64,000 nucleotides of DNA from Stenotrophomonas maltophilia (GTDB taxonomy: Bacteria > Pseudomonadota > Gammaproteobacteria > Xanthomonadales > Xanthomonadaceae): positions 938,750-1,002,749 of the forward strand of contig NZ_CP033877.1 of NCBI RefSeq assembly GCF_006970445.1, read 5' to 3'. Under the pieces are notes generated by a model. It was not told the origin of the DNA, made no database searches, and saw only the letters and a list, made by a program, of their open reading frames with translations. The position numbers and the translations under genes are program-made. How positions within the stretch are numbered: position 1 is the first letter of the stretch; every line of letters begins with the position of its first letter. Below, one piece after another: positions 55,201 through 63,905 of this stretch.

Positions 55201-57149
55201 CGAGTGGTGCGATCACCGGCAACGTCAGCAACAACGGCAACCTGGTGTTCAACGTGGGCGGCAACACCACCGTCGGCGGCACCATCAGCGGCAGCGGCGG
55301 CCTGACCCAGGCCGGTACCGGCACCGTGACCCTGACCGGCAACAACACCTACACCGGCGGCACCACCATCAATGCCGGCGGCACCGTGCAGGTCGGCAAC
55401 GGTGGAGCCAGCGGCTCGATCACCGGCAACATCACCAACAACGGCGGCCTGGTGATCAACACCGGTGGCACCACCACACTCGGCGGCAGCATCAGCGGTG
55501 GTGGCAGCATCGTGCAGGCCGGCCCGGGCACGCTGAACCTGGGCGGCAACAGTGGTGGCTTCAACGGCACCGGCCAGGTCACCGGCGGTGGCTTGAATGT
55601 CACCGGCGCGATCGGCGGCCAGTGGACCATTGGCAGCGGCACGACCCTGTCCGGCACGGGCACCATCGGTGGTACCGGCGGTGGCGTGACGGTGTCCAGC
55701 GGCGGCGTGCTGTCGCCGGGCAATGGCCCGGGCAACGGCAGTGGTGCAGGCAATGGCACTGGCACGATCACGGTGGGCGGCAACCTGACGTTGTCGCCGG
55801 GCAGCACGCTGGGTATCGACCTGGGCGCCACCGGCAGCGACACGGTGCAGGTGGGCGGCAGCGCCAACGTGGGCGGCAGCACGGTGCAGGTGAATACCAT
55901 TTCGCCGAGCACCAGCTACCAGCAGGGCCAGCAGTACACGGTGGTCAACGCGGGCGGTGGCGTGAGTGGGCAGTTCGCCTCGGCAACCTCGCCGTCGGCC
56001 TTCCTGACCATCACTCCGGTCTACACCGCCAACACGGCCAATCTGCAGATCGACGTGGCGCAGACCGCAGCGTTCACCACCGTGGCCAACACGCGCAACC
56101 AGTACAACACTGCTGCGGCGCTGGACAGCCTGCCGCAGAGTGGTGCGGCGCTGGGCCTGTACAACACGGTGCTGATGTATGACGCCGGCACTGCGCGCAG
56201 CGCGTTCGACCAGCTCTCCGGTGAAGTGCACGCGGCCAGCCGCGCGGTGCTGCTGTACGACAACTACCTGGAAGAGGGCATCCGCCAGCGCCTGGGCAGT
56301 GAGCTGCCGACCGTGCGGGGCGAGCGCGCCTCGGCCTGGCTGGCCGGCAGTGGCAAGGTGTTCAAGCAGGATGGCGATGGCAACGGTGATGAGATCCGTT
56401 CCAACCGCAATGCGGTGATGGCGGGTGTGGACTGGCGGCTGGGCGAACACGTGGTGCTGGGTGCGGCGGCCGGCAACGAACGGCTGGATACGCGCCTGTA
56501 CGATCGCAGTTCGCGGGCCCGCCTGCGTGGCAACACGTTCGGCCTGTATGCACAGGGACAATGGAACAACGGCTTCGCGGTCGGTGGCAGCGTGTCGCGC
56601 GGTGACTACCGCACGCGCACCACGCGTGAGGTGCCGCTGCTGAGCCAGACCCTGTACAGCCGCCAGGATTCGGACGTGACCATTGCCCAGGTCGAAGGTA
56701 GCTGGACCTGGACCCACGGCAGGACCCAGCTGCAGCCGTACGTGCAGTTCACGAAGCACTGGGTCGACAGTGATCGTGCGGTGGAGCAGGGCGGCAGTGC
56801 CGCACTGGTGCTGGAAGGCGGCAAGGACACGCTCAACGTCAGCACGGTGGGCGTGCGCGGCCGCTGGGACGTGGGCAGCGGCGAGCGCTTCCCGGCGCAG
56901 CTGACCGTCGGCCTGGGCTGGCAGCATGCATCGGGTGACACCGATGTGGCCAGCCGCAACCGCTTCGCGGTCGGTGGCGATGCCTTCGATGTCTACAGCG
57001 CGGTGATGGCACGCAACGCACTGGTCAGCCAGGTGGGTGTGGCGGTCGGCCTGGGTCGCAACAGCCAGCTGTCGATGTTCGTGCAGGGCCAGCACGGTGA
57101 TGGCCGCCGCGATGTGGGTGGGCAGATCAACCTGCGGGTAGGCTTCTAA
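46248..57149 (+). CDS. Giant type V autotransporter with beta-strand repeats
   Basis: A 3,633-residue autotransporter. The ATG at 46248 follows GGGAGA. Residues 1-24 (MNRIYRLVFNRALGVMQVAS...) match the extended signal-peptide region of large autotransporters; the classical signal peptide ends near residue 59 (LASGSAFA). The passenger, to about residue 3270, is Gly, Ala, Asn, Thr and Leu rich and made of autotransporter-associated beta-strand repeats (type GANTFSGGVALNAGGLVLGN), which form a long right-handed beta-helix. A conserved junction segment (FDQLSGEVHAASRAVLLYDN) precedes the barrel at about 3360-3633, ending NLRVGF. Charged residues and Cys are almost absent from the passenger. Likely an adhesin or biofilm factor; no catalytic motif was seen. 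Confidence 0.92.
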   Translation: MNRIYRLVFNRALGVMQVASEVAQNAGGSAVCTVRMPRLRAHQLAVALAVTLASGSAFAACTTAGTTVTCATGSNTNSLANSINGVTLDIQTGAVLSVPPIVGGSAVNLSGNGITVNNQGTIDPTLNGGLSLAASGMVLGNNTVGGNTINVNNQAGGAIKGLVNIGSILGFGGQALVVQNASGGVSNIVNAGNVDMSILGAGLLTTADAASIVSYGGAQTNLNNTGTITGRIGFQGSATSGAGNTFLNAGTINGSVNLGSSVTGNTFTAVSGSSVNTAGIGVAGQVGALAVNLAAAGIVDGGSASNNSLVLQNSPTGPGSGTGGAVTTLGWNQYINFQRLTVNSGTWNLQGAWGGTGPTTLNDGLINFNNAASFGTGLFTANGGAIASSTAGLNLANAFNLGGNLSLAGTNAFGLGGVLSGTGGLTVNNTGIVTLGGANLFSGGVNLNAGGLVLGNAGALGSGNLTVGGSASLDTTAGFSLGNNLVINGGGSLNLLGSNALSLNGSISGAGNLVKAGPGTLTLNGANLLTGSFAVTGGALALGVGGSLSPTSAISLSAGTNLDLSVAASQTIGSLAGSGSLNLGARSLTLGGLNTSTSFSGVIGGVGGALVKVGTGTQTLSGSNTFSGGVALNGGGLLLGNAGALGSGTLSVGGSTTLDGTTALALTNTVNLGSGASLNLLGNQALTFNGVIGGTGSLVKNGASTLTLNGANTFGGGLALNAGGLVLGNAGALGTGALNVGGATTLDASAALSVGNGINLGAGGLLNVLGSNALTLGGAIGGTGSLVKNGAATLTLGGANTFTGGLAINAGKVAVGSGGSLAAGGTVSLAGVGADLDISLGGNQTIGALSGIAGSTVTLGSSTLTFGDATNQTFAGVIGGTGGLVKQGTGIQTLSGTNTFSGGVNLTAGGLLLGNNSAIGSGALTVSGNSSLDGSAALNLANAINLGAALTLPGTQNLTLGGNITGTGSLTKNGASLLTLNGTNTFSGGVNLNAGGVLLGNGGALGSGALNVSGSASLDGSAALSLANNVTLGSGAVLSLPGSQAITLGGVVSGAGGLVKNGASTLTLNGANAFTGGLVLNGGGLTLGNAGALGTGLLAVGANATLDSSVALNLGNAIDLDTGAQLSLVSNQNVALGGLITGTGGLIKTGSGVLSLNNSNTFSGGLALNAGSVSVGANGALGTGALNIGGNVSLDAGAAVSLANAVNLGANTLTLPGSNNLTLSGVVGGAGGLIKNGTSTLTLSGANTFLGGATINAGTLALGAGGSLAAAGAVDLAGAGATLDLSAAGAGQTIGALNGIAGSHVELGTQTLTFGGASNGSFAGVIDGSGGLIKVGAGVQTLSGANTFSGGLALNAGGLVLGNAGALGTGALGIGGTTTLDSTVALNLANAVNFGAGTQLTLGGSNDVALGGVIAGNGSLIKNGAGLLTLNNTNTFGGGLTLNGGGLVVGANGALGTGALAVNASTTLDAGAAVMLGNAVTLGSGVALTLPGSNALTLSGVVGGNGSLIKNGATTLTLSGANTYTGGTTINAGTLALGTGGSLAAAGDVTLGAGAGFDISGASGSQTIGALNGVGGSTLALGGNSLTFGTASNAAFDGVISGGGGLVKVGAGVQTLSGANTFGGGVTLNAGGLVLGNDAALGTGALTVGGAATLDTTGLATLANNIALNAGLTVLGSNALTLNGVLSGAGSLTKNGGATLTLNGINTYTGGTNINAGTLALGAGASLAASGTVNLATGATLDLSAGSGTQVFGTLVGNGTVNLGANSIEVGGATNGTFSGSIAGTGGLTKVGAGIETLTGANTYTGGTFINAGTLAIGPGGSLAASGAVTLSAAGTGFDISTAGANQTIGSLNGVVGSTVSLGAQTLTLGGVGNSLFDGAISGTGGLVKNGAGVLTLGGANLFSGGVALNGGGLVVGNNAALGSGALTVGGNATLDASTGVNLANNIGLAAGANLDLLGSQALTLGGVISGTGGLVKDGAATVTLNGANTYTGGTTINNGTLAIGAGGSLASTGAVNLAGTGTLDISAGNQTIGSLAGVAGSTVALGGSTLSLGGTVDSTFNGAISGNGGLIKNGAGVQTLNGASTFSGGVTLNAGGLVVGNNAALGTGAVTVGGNATLDSNTAVTLANNFVLNAGLTVLGSNNLTLNGSLSGTGSLTKEGAATLTLNGINTYTGGTNINAGTLALGAGASLHASGIVNLASGATFDLSAGSGTQQFGTLIGNGTVNLGANTLTIGDASNGTFSGSVAGSGGLIKEGSGTQTLTGTNTFTGGTTINAGTLAIGAGGSLAATGAVNLANAGTAFDISAGGAQTIGSLAGVAGSAVALGTSTLTLGGVGNTTFAGTIGGTGGLVKNGAGVQTLSGSNTFSGGVALNAGGLALGDNAALGTGTLTVGGDASLDATSALTLANTVQLSGGTLTLAGSNPLTLNGAISGAGGLLKDGAATVTLGGASTYTGTTTINSGTLALAAGGSLSGASTVNLTGAGTLDISAGGSQSIGGLAGVTGSSVVLGGATLTTGGNNGNTVFGGVLSGTGGLVQSGTGTLTLSGANTYTGGTTINGGSTLQIGNGGSTGSVLGDITNNGSLVYNLGTTATVGAVVSGSGGLTQAGSGTLVLTGNNTYTGGTTINAGGTLQIGNGGATGAIIGDITNNGALVSNVAGNTTLGGTISGGGGLTQAGSGTLTLTGNNTYTGGTTINAGGTLQVGNGGATGAITGNVANNGSLVFDVAGNTTVGGAISGSGGLTQAGSGVLTLVGNNSYTGGTTINAGGTLQVGNGGATGSIAGDITNNGALISNVAGSTALGGTISGSGGLTQAGSGTLLLTGTNTYTGGTTINAGGTLQLGNGGATGSIIGDVTNNGTLLSNVAGNTTLGGTISGSGGLTQAGSGTLTLTGNNTYTGPTTINAGGTLQVGNGGATGAIGGSVTNNGSLVFNVGGNTTVGGAISGSGGLTQAGAGTVTLTGNNTYTGGTTINAGGTLQVGNGGASGAITGNVSNNGNLVFNVGGNTTVGGTISGSGGLTQAGTGTVTLTGNNTYTGGTTINAGGTVQVGNGGASGSITGNITNNGGLVINTGGTTTLGGSISGGGSIVQAGPGTLNLGGNSGGFNGTGQVTGGGLNVTGAIGGQWTIGSGTTLSGTGTIGGTGGGVTVSSGGVLSPGNGPGNGSGAGNGTGTITVGGNLTLSPGSTLGIDLGATGSDTVQVGGSANVGGSTVQVNTISPSTSYQQGQQYTVVNAGGGVSGQFASATSPSAFLTITPVYTANTANLQIDVAQTAAFTTVANTRNQYNTAAALDSLPQSGAALGLYNTVLMYDAGTARSAFDQLSGEVHAASRAVLLYDNYLEEGIRQRLGSELPTVRGERASAWLAGSGKVFKQDGDGNGDEIRSNRNAVMAGVDWRLGEHVVLGAAAGNERLDTRLYDRSSRARLRGNTFGLYAQGQWNNGFAVGGSVSRGDYRTRTTREVPLLSQTLYSRQDSDVTIAQVEGSWTWTHGRTQLQPYVQFTKHWVDSDRAVEQGGSAALVLEGGKDTLNVSTVGVRGRWDVGSGERFPAQLTVGLGWQHASGDTDVASRNRFAVGGDAFDVYSAVMARNALVSQVGVAVGLGRNSQLSMFVQGQHGDGRRDVGGQINLRVGF
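53895..55550 (+). repeat. Eight tandem 207-bp repeats inside the autotransporter gene
   Basis: Units start at 53895, 54102, 54309, 54516, 54723, 54930, 55137 and 55344, each encoding 69 residues that begin NTYTGGTTINAGGTLQVGNG and end with TQAGSGTLTLTGN. The six middle units are nearly identical; the first and last are more diverged. They occupy about residues 2550-3100, close to the cell-surface barrel. Confidence 0.95.
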
Positions 57150-57164
57150 GGGGAGCGGGCCAAC

Positions 57165-57193
57165 GGTAGATCCACGCGCTGCGTGGATCTACC
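57165..57193. repeat. Complete SMAG palindrome with GTAG and CTAC ends
   Basis: GGTAGATCCACGC-GCT-GCGTGGATCTACC, a 13-bp perfect stem 16 bases after the autotransporter stop, and possibly its 3' end structure. Confidence 0.85.
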
Positions 57194-57231
57194 GGTGCGG
57201 TGCGCCGGTGCCGCCGCGTCGCTCAGGCCAC

Positions 57232-57858
57232 TCAGTTCGCCGCATCCTGCTTGCGTCGACGCAACCCGGCGGGCGGGTCGAACAGGCTCGAGGGCACTTC
57301 ATCGAAAGCGACCTCGGTGACACGCAGGCCGCGCTCGGTACGCTGGTTGCCGGTGCGTCCGCGGTAGCCCAGCAGCAGGCCGGTACGCGTATCGATCCAC
57401 AACGTGCCGGAGGTGGTGCCATCGGGGCCATGCGCGTTGTCATAGCGCCAGCCGGCAGCGAGGCGGCCCAGGATGAACTCGCCCGGAGCCGGTGAGCAGC
57501 GCCCGCCGATCGTCTGGCATGGGGCGGCGGGGTCGTACCAGTAGGGCCCACTGGCGTCGGCGACCGGCAGCGTGTAGTTGCCACGTTCGCTTACCAACCA
57601 TGCCCGGCCGCGTTGGCCTTGAGTGGTCAGCCATGCATCAGGCGCATTGCTGCCGCGGAAGTCGATGCGGATGGCCGGCCCGCGCAAGCGGATCTCGACC
57701 TCGACCTCACCGCCAGGCGCGCTGGGACCGAGCGGGCCCAGGCCGTAGGCGCGCGCAAGCAGGCGCGCCTGCGGAGGTTCGCTGTCTGCTGCGTCCGTGG
57801 CCTGCGCGGCCGTGGTCCAGGTTGCTGCCATCAACAGGCTGGCCAGCAGCATCCGCAT
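57232..57858 (-). CDS. Exported protein of unknown function in the Tad locus
   Basis: A 208-residue protein not recognised. Residues 1 to about 20 are a signal peptide (MRMLLASLLMAATWTTAAQA). The mature part has beta-rich character with GEVEVEIRLRGPAIRIDFRG, two Cys in PCQTIGGRCSP (likely a disulfide), and GTLWIDTRTGLLLGYRGRTG followed by LRVTEVAFDEV, a pattern reminiscent of periplasmic proteins related to outer-membrane lipoprotein sorting (LolA-like), but this is only a resemblance. The ATG at 57858 lies one base after the tadE stop, so it belongs to the Tad operon. Confidence 0.65.
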   Translation of the reverse strand: MRMLLASLLMAATWTTAAQATDAADSEPPQARLLARAYGLGPLGPSAPGGEVEVEIRLRGPAIRIDFRGSNAPDAWLTTQGQRGRAWLVSERGNYTLPVADASGPYWYDPAAPCQTIGGRCSPAPGEFILGRLAAGWRYDNAHGPDGTTSGTLWIDTRTGLLLGYRGRTGNQRTERGLRVTEVAFDEVPSSLFDPPAGLRRRKQDAAN

Positions 57859-57859
57859 G

Positions 57860-58546
57860 TCAGCGCGCCAGGTTGTTGCTGTCATGCACGGGGCTCTGCA
57901 TGCGGACGATGGCATAGGACTCGATCGGCATGCGGCGGTGGCCGGTGATCGGGTCCTCGATCAGCATCGAAACGGGCCGGAAGCTGTCGCCTCCGCTGAC
58001 CAGGTCCGAGAGGCCGGCGATTACCCGGTCCGCGAAGGGGACGATCAGGGGCATCGGATAGGTGACCTTGATCTTGAGGATGTTGGCGTCCTGCACACTG
58101 ACGCGGCTGCCGCCGACGCGTGCATCGCGGAACGCAAGGTTGTCGTTCGGCAATGCGTAGCGCCCATCGAACTGGCGCTCACGGAACTCGTTGTATGCCG
58201 CGCGGTTGGGCGAGATGACTTCGATCTTCGGCGACAGCAAGGGGTTCTTCCATAGCAGGGCGACCTTGGCGCGGGCGGCGACGGCACCGGCGGCATCCGG
58301 TGAGGTCGCGTACAGGGGAGCCATCGCCATTTCCAGCGCGCTGCGCATCTCTGAATGATTGACGCCACTGACCGCACCGGCACGCGCGGCCTGCAGCGTG
58401 GCGAAATCCAGCAGCGACTTGGCGCGATAGATCAGGACGAACTGGAAGATGACCAGGATGAGGAAGATGAAGGCCGGAACCACGATGCAGAATTCAAGCA
58501 GCGACTGGCCACGCTGACGGCCGATGGATGTGCGGATGTGCTTCAT
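57860..58546 (-). CDS. tadE: TadE-like pilus assembly protein
   Basis: A 228-residue pseudopilin-type protein. The N-terminus MKHIRTSIGRQRGQSLLEFC leads into the single hydrophobic helix (IVVPAFIFLILVIFQFVLIY) with the conserved Glu, the TadE signature QSLLEF. A C-terminal periplasmic region of about 180 residues follows, longer than many TadE proteins. Such proteins are needed for Flp pilus assembly. Its start overlaps the DUF192 gene's stop by four bases. Confidence 0.87.
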   Translation of the reverse strand: MKHIRTSIGRQRGQSLLEFCIVVPAFIFLILVIFQFVLIYRAKSLLDFATLQAARAGAVSGVNHSEMRSALEMAMAPLYATSPDAAGAVAARAKVALLWKNPLLSPKIEVISPNRAAYNEFRERQFDGRYALPNDNLAFRDARVGGSRVSVQDANILKIKVTYPMPLIVPFADRVIAGLSDLVSGGDSFRPVSMLIEDPITGHRRMPIESYAIVRMQSPVHDSNNLAR

Positions 58547-58926
58547 TGCAGCGCCCTCGTGGATGGCGGTGCCTCAGGCGGGGAAGGGCACCATTGGAAC
58601 GCCTCGCCCAGCGCCGGAGCGATATGCCTGAGGCTGTTCACCGGCATCTCCAGCGTGGAGTAGGCACCGCGGCACCAGGCGCCGCGCCATGGACGCACGG
58701 CCTCGCGCCAGCCAACGGCCCGTTGGTCGCGGTCCAGGAACAACAGGTCGAGCGGGTACCCCATCGCCAGCGTGTGTACGCTCGAGCAGGGCGTTATCAA
58801 GAGGCCCTGCCCAGGCTGCAATGGCGCGCGCAGCAGCAGGCCGCGCAGCCGCTGGTGCCAGCGATCGGCATGCCAGACGCAGCTGAGCAGTTGCTGGTGG
58901 TCGCGGATCAGGGCGCCGGTTCTCAT
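58543..58926 (-). CDS. DUF192 family protein
   Basis: A 127-residue protein with the DUF192 core: RGLLLRAPLQPGQGLLITPC, then SSVHTLAMGYPLDLLFLDRD and WREAVRPWRGAWCRGAYSTLEM. DUF192 is a small beta-barrel-like domain of unknown function, often exported; here no signal peptide is seen. It lies between tadC and tadE and overlaps tadE, so it is part of the pilus operon. Confidence 0.83.
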   Translation of the reverse strand: MRTGALIRDHQQLLSCVWHADRWHQRLRGLLLRAPLQPGQGLLITPCSSVHTLAMGYPLDLLFLDRDQRAVGWREAVRPWRGAWCRGAYSTLEMPVNSLRHIAPALGEAFQWCPSPPEAPPSTRALQ

Positions 58927-58936
58927 GCGCGGGGCC

Positions 58937-59827
58937 TCACAGGATTCCCTGCTGCTTCATCTGCAGGAAGATGAAGTAGGCCAGGACGACGAAGATCAGC
59001 GGGAAGAAGAACAGCACCAGCGGAAGCATCATCTTCACCGGTGCTTCCAGCGCCAGCTTCTCGGCGCGGAGGAAGCGCTCTTCGCGGCGTTGCATGGCCT
59101 GCGAGCGCAGTGTGTCGCTGAGGCTGGCACCCACCCGGTCGGCCTGGATCAAGGCGCTGGTGAAGCTGGTCAACTGGGAGATGTCGGCGCGATCGGACAT
59201 GCGTCGCAGTGCTTCGGCGCGCGGAAGACCCGCACGCAGATCACGCAGCATGCGCGAGAACTCCTGTGACAGTGGTCCGGGCGGCCCCTTGTCGACGGAC
59301 TGCTCGATCGCACCGGTGATGTTCAGGCCCGCCTCGACGGCCATGGTGATGAAGTCGAGGAAGATGGGCAGGTCGCGGACCACGTGCTTGGAGCGTGCCT
59401 TCCGCCGTTCGCCCAGCCACAACGTGGGATACATCCAACCGAAGGGCGCGCCGAACGCCAGGGCCATCAGCACGGAGCCGAATCCGAATTTGCCCAGCAG
59501 GATGATGGTGAACAAGAGGAATGAGCTGGCCACGGCGGCGGAAACGATGCGCGCGCCATACAGTTCTTCCGGCGACAGCACGAAGTCCTGGCCGGCCGAT
59601 TGCAGGCTGCGGTGCGCGCGCTCCAGCTGCGCCGAGGACAGGCGCGGCCCGGCCAGGCGCGTAGCGACCGTGATCAATGGCCACAGGATGCGCAGCAGCA
59701 GCGGCAGCGGATCCTGGTAGTTGCGCTGGTCCACCTCGACCGACTGCACCAGTCCGCGCAGCGCGAATGCAAGCAGCCCTACAGCGGCAGCGGCAAGCAG
59801 TGCGACCAGGATGAGCAGGGCGTTCAT
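58937..59827 (-). CDS. tadC: Tad pilus inner-membrane protein TadC (GspF family)
   Basis: A 296-residue type II secretion F-domain protein. Hydrophobic helices lie at about residues 3-22, 110-150 and at the C-terminus (MMLPLVLFFFPLIFVVLAYF). The F domain contains DLPIFLDFITMAVEAGLNI, typical of TadC. With TadB it forms the platform on which TadA works. The start overlaps the tadB stop by four bases. Confidence 0.9.
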   Translation of the reverse strand: MNALLILVALLAAAAVGLLAFALRGLVQSVEVDQRNYQDPLPLLLRILWPLITVATRLAGPRLSSAQLERAHRSLQSAGQDFVLSPEELYGARIVSAAVASSFLLFTIILLGKFGFGSVLMALAFGAPFGWMYPTLWLGERRKARSKHVVRDLPIFLDFITMAVEAGLNITGAIEQSVDKGPPGPLSQEFSRMLRDLRAGLPRAEALRRMSDRADISQLTSFTSALIQADRVGASLSDTLRSQAMQRREERFLRAEKLALEAPVKMMLPLVLFFFPLIFVVLAYFIFLQMKQQGIL

Positions 59828-60670
59828 ATGTCGATCGTCATGATTTTGCGGCACATACGGTAGCCGAGGTATTCCAGTACCCCGATCAGGCCCATGACGC
59901 ACCAGCCGATGAAGGTATGGAACATGGGGTTCATCGTTTCCGGATAGAACAGCACGAGGAAGCCGACAAGGCCGGCCGGGAGCATTGCCATGACGATGCC
60001 CTGCAGGCGGCCCTGCGCGGTGAGCGCCTTGACCTTGCCCTCCATGATGAGCTTGCGCCGCAGCGTCTCGGCAAGGGTGGAGAGGCTCTCGGCGAGATTG
60101 CCACCGACCTCGCGCGAAATGCTCACGGCAGCCACGAACAGCTTCACGTCGGCGATGGGTACGCGGGCGGCGAAGTTCTCCAGCGCCTCCTCCGTGCGCA
60201 CGCCCATGTGCTGCTCGCGCAGCACCAGTGCCAGTTCCTGGGCCAGCGGAGGCAGGCCATCGTGGGCCAGTGCTTCCAGTGCGGGATTGAAGCCGACGCC
60301 GGCCTTGAGGCTGCCGGCCAGCATCAGCAGGCCATCAGGCAACTGCTGCTGGATCTGGTCGAGGCGGCGCTGCTTCAGCCACAGGTAGATCTTGCGGGGC
60401 GCTACGGCCAGCAGGATCAGGGCCAGGATCGGCAGCAGCAGGTTGCCGCCGGTGACGATCCACAGCAGCACGGGAATCGCCAGCAGCATCAGGACATTGG
60501 TCCTGAACAGCACGCGCGGATCGACGAACAGGAACATGTCGGCCAGATTGACCCGCGCCTGGTCCATGAAGTTGGCGCGGTACCGGTCCATGAAGCCGGT
60601 GCTGGCGCGCGCCAGCAGCAGTACCGAGCCTGTCACGCAGGCAAAACACAGCAGGGCGATCAGCAGGATG

Positions 60671-60678
<8 letters not shown>
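59824..60678 (-). CDS. tadB: Tad pilus inner-membrane protein TadB (GspF family)
   Basis: A 284-residue membrane protein with an N-terminal helix (DILLIALLCFACVTGSVLLL), a helix pair at about residues 60-95, the F domain (QQQLPDGLLMLAGSLKAGVG, then AVSISREVGGNLAESLSTLA) and C-terminal helices. The start at 60678 overlaps the end of tadA by eight bases. Confidence 0.9.
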
Positions 60679-62395
<1,717 letters not shown>

Positions 62396-62408
62396 GCGCC
62401 GGCTCCGG

Positions 62409-63905
62409 TTACTGCACGAAATTCTTGTTCCGGCGCGGCATGGCCTGCTGGCCGCGCTCCTGGATCTGCCGCGCACGCTCCAGGCCATCGAGGTTTTCCT
62501 GCGAGCTCGGTGTCACGACGCGCGGGGTAACGAACATCACCAGCTCGGTGCGATTGCCACGAAAACCATCGGAGCGGAACAGTTTGCCGAGGATCGGGAT
62601 ATCGCCCAGCAGCGGCAGGCGCTTGGCATCCTGCTGCGCGCTGGAGTCGATCAGCCCGGAGATCACGATAGTTTCCCCCGCGTGGACATTGATTTCCGAC
62701 TCGGTGCGGCGGGTGGTGAAGCCCGGCACGCCCTGTACCGTCACCGTCGGATCGACACGGCTGACCTCGGCCAGGATGCGGGTGGAGATGTCCTGGTTGA
62801 AGTTGACCAGAGGCTCGATGTCGAGCTTGATGCCGTATTCCTTGTAGTCGACCGTGACCTGGCCGAAACCCTGCGGAACCGGGATCGGCACTTCGCCGCC
62901 GGCCAGGAACTTGGCCTGCCCGCCGCTGCGGGCACTGAGCTGAGGCGAAGCAAGCAGGAACGCCTTGCCCTTGTTCATCATCAGGTTGATCGTCGAGCCG
63001 ATCTGTGTGGCGATGCCAAAGAAGGCCTGGGTTCCCTGCAGCTTGTTCGGCAACAGCACGCCGTTGGCCGGGCTCTGCTCAGGGGTCATGCGGTAGTAGT
63101 TGTTGTTGGTGAAATCCTTGACGATGCCGGCGATCGGGCCACGGATGACGTTGTCCCACTGGATGCCGAGTTCTTCCAGCGCATTGCTGTCGAACTCCAT
63201 GATCTTCACGTCCATCTGCACCATCGGGCGCATGCCGACCGGGTCGGCGGTGGTGAAGTTCAGCACCGTCGGATAGATCTTCTGGATCGCATCGATGCGG
63301 CTGCCGATGCCTGGGTTGATGTCCTGGCCGGTAATGACCACACGGTCGGCGACCGCATGCACATTGATCTTTTCCACGTCGGCCAGCAGGGTACGGATGG
63401 TCTCGGCCAGGCTGACGGCATCGTTCTCGGAGATGTCCACCTGCACCTGCAGCTGCTTGCCGTTCTGCAGCCACAGGTGGACCGTGGTGGAGCCGGGCTT
63501 CATGCCCATCATGATCAGGTCACGCGGGCCGACGTTGGTGACTTCGAGCATCTCGCCACTACCGACGGCCACGCGCTTGAGTCCGCTGGGCAGCGTGTAG
63601 ACGGCAGCCTGGCCGGCATAGATGCGGGCGCGGGTGGGTAGCGGCACCGCAGGCATGGCCGATGCGCTGGTGCGATAGGCGGGATCGGCAACCGGCGCCG
63701 GGAAGGCGCTCTGCCCGCCCGGTACCGGTGCATGGTTGGTGCTTGCCTGGGGCTGTGCCTGGACGGCGGGGCGCGGTGCGACCGTAATCGGCACCGGGGT
63801 CAGCTGGGTGCCAGTGGTCTGTGCCACGGCCAGCAGTGGTGCGGTGGCAACAGCGATGGCCGCGGTGGCGGCGATGAGGCTGCGGATTCCATTATTGCTG
63901 CGCAT
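62409..63905 (-). CDS. cpaC: Tad pilus outer-membrane secretin CpaC/RcpA
   Basis: A 498-residue secretin. A signal peptide is in residues 1 to about 29 (SLIAATAAIAVATAPLLAVA). After a Pro/Gln/Ala-rich stretch comes the pilus-formation N domain (RARIYAGQAAVYTLPSGLKR, then VGSGEMLEVTNVGPRDLIMM), a BON-like region (VADRVVITGQDINPG) and the secretin domain (from about residue 250, ending GDIPILGKLFRSDGFRGNRT and ELVMFVTPRVV). It forms the pilus channel in the outer membrane. Located 13 bases upstream of tadA. Confidence 0.92.
   Translation of the reverse strand: MRSNNGIRSLIAATAAIAVATAPLLAVAQTTGTQLTPVPITVAPRPAVQAQPQASTNHAPVPGGQSAFPAPVADPAYRTSASAMPAVPLPTRARIYAGQAAVYTLPSGLKRVAVGSGEMLEVTNVGPRDLIMMGMKPGSTTVHLWLQNGKQLQVQVDISENDAVSLAETIRTLLADVEKINVHAVADRVVITGQDINPGIGSRIDAIQKIYPTVLNFTTADPVGMRPMVQMDVKIMEFDSNALEELGIQWDNVIRGPIAGIVKDFTNNNYYRMTPEQSPANGVLLPNKLQGTQAFFGIATQIGSTINLMMNKGKAFLLASPQLSARSGGQAKFLAGGEVPIPVPQGFGQVTVDYKEYGIKLDIEPLVNFNQDISTRILAEVSRVDPTVTVQGVPGFTTRRTESEINVHAGETIVISGLIDSSAQQDAKRLPLLGDIPILGKLFRSDGFRGNRTELVMFVTPRVVTPSSQENLDGLERARQIQERGQQAMPRRNKNFVQ

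Noticed and set aside
54107..55348. Six antisense frames of 67-68 residues at regular 207-bp spacing
   Set aside because: They are shadows of the tandem repeat units in the autotransporter, useful only as a mark of the period.
53895..55550. Possible CRISPR array
   Set aside because: The period is 207 bp, in frame and fully coding; there are no unique spacers.
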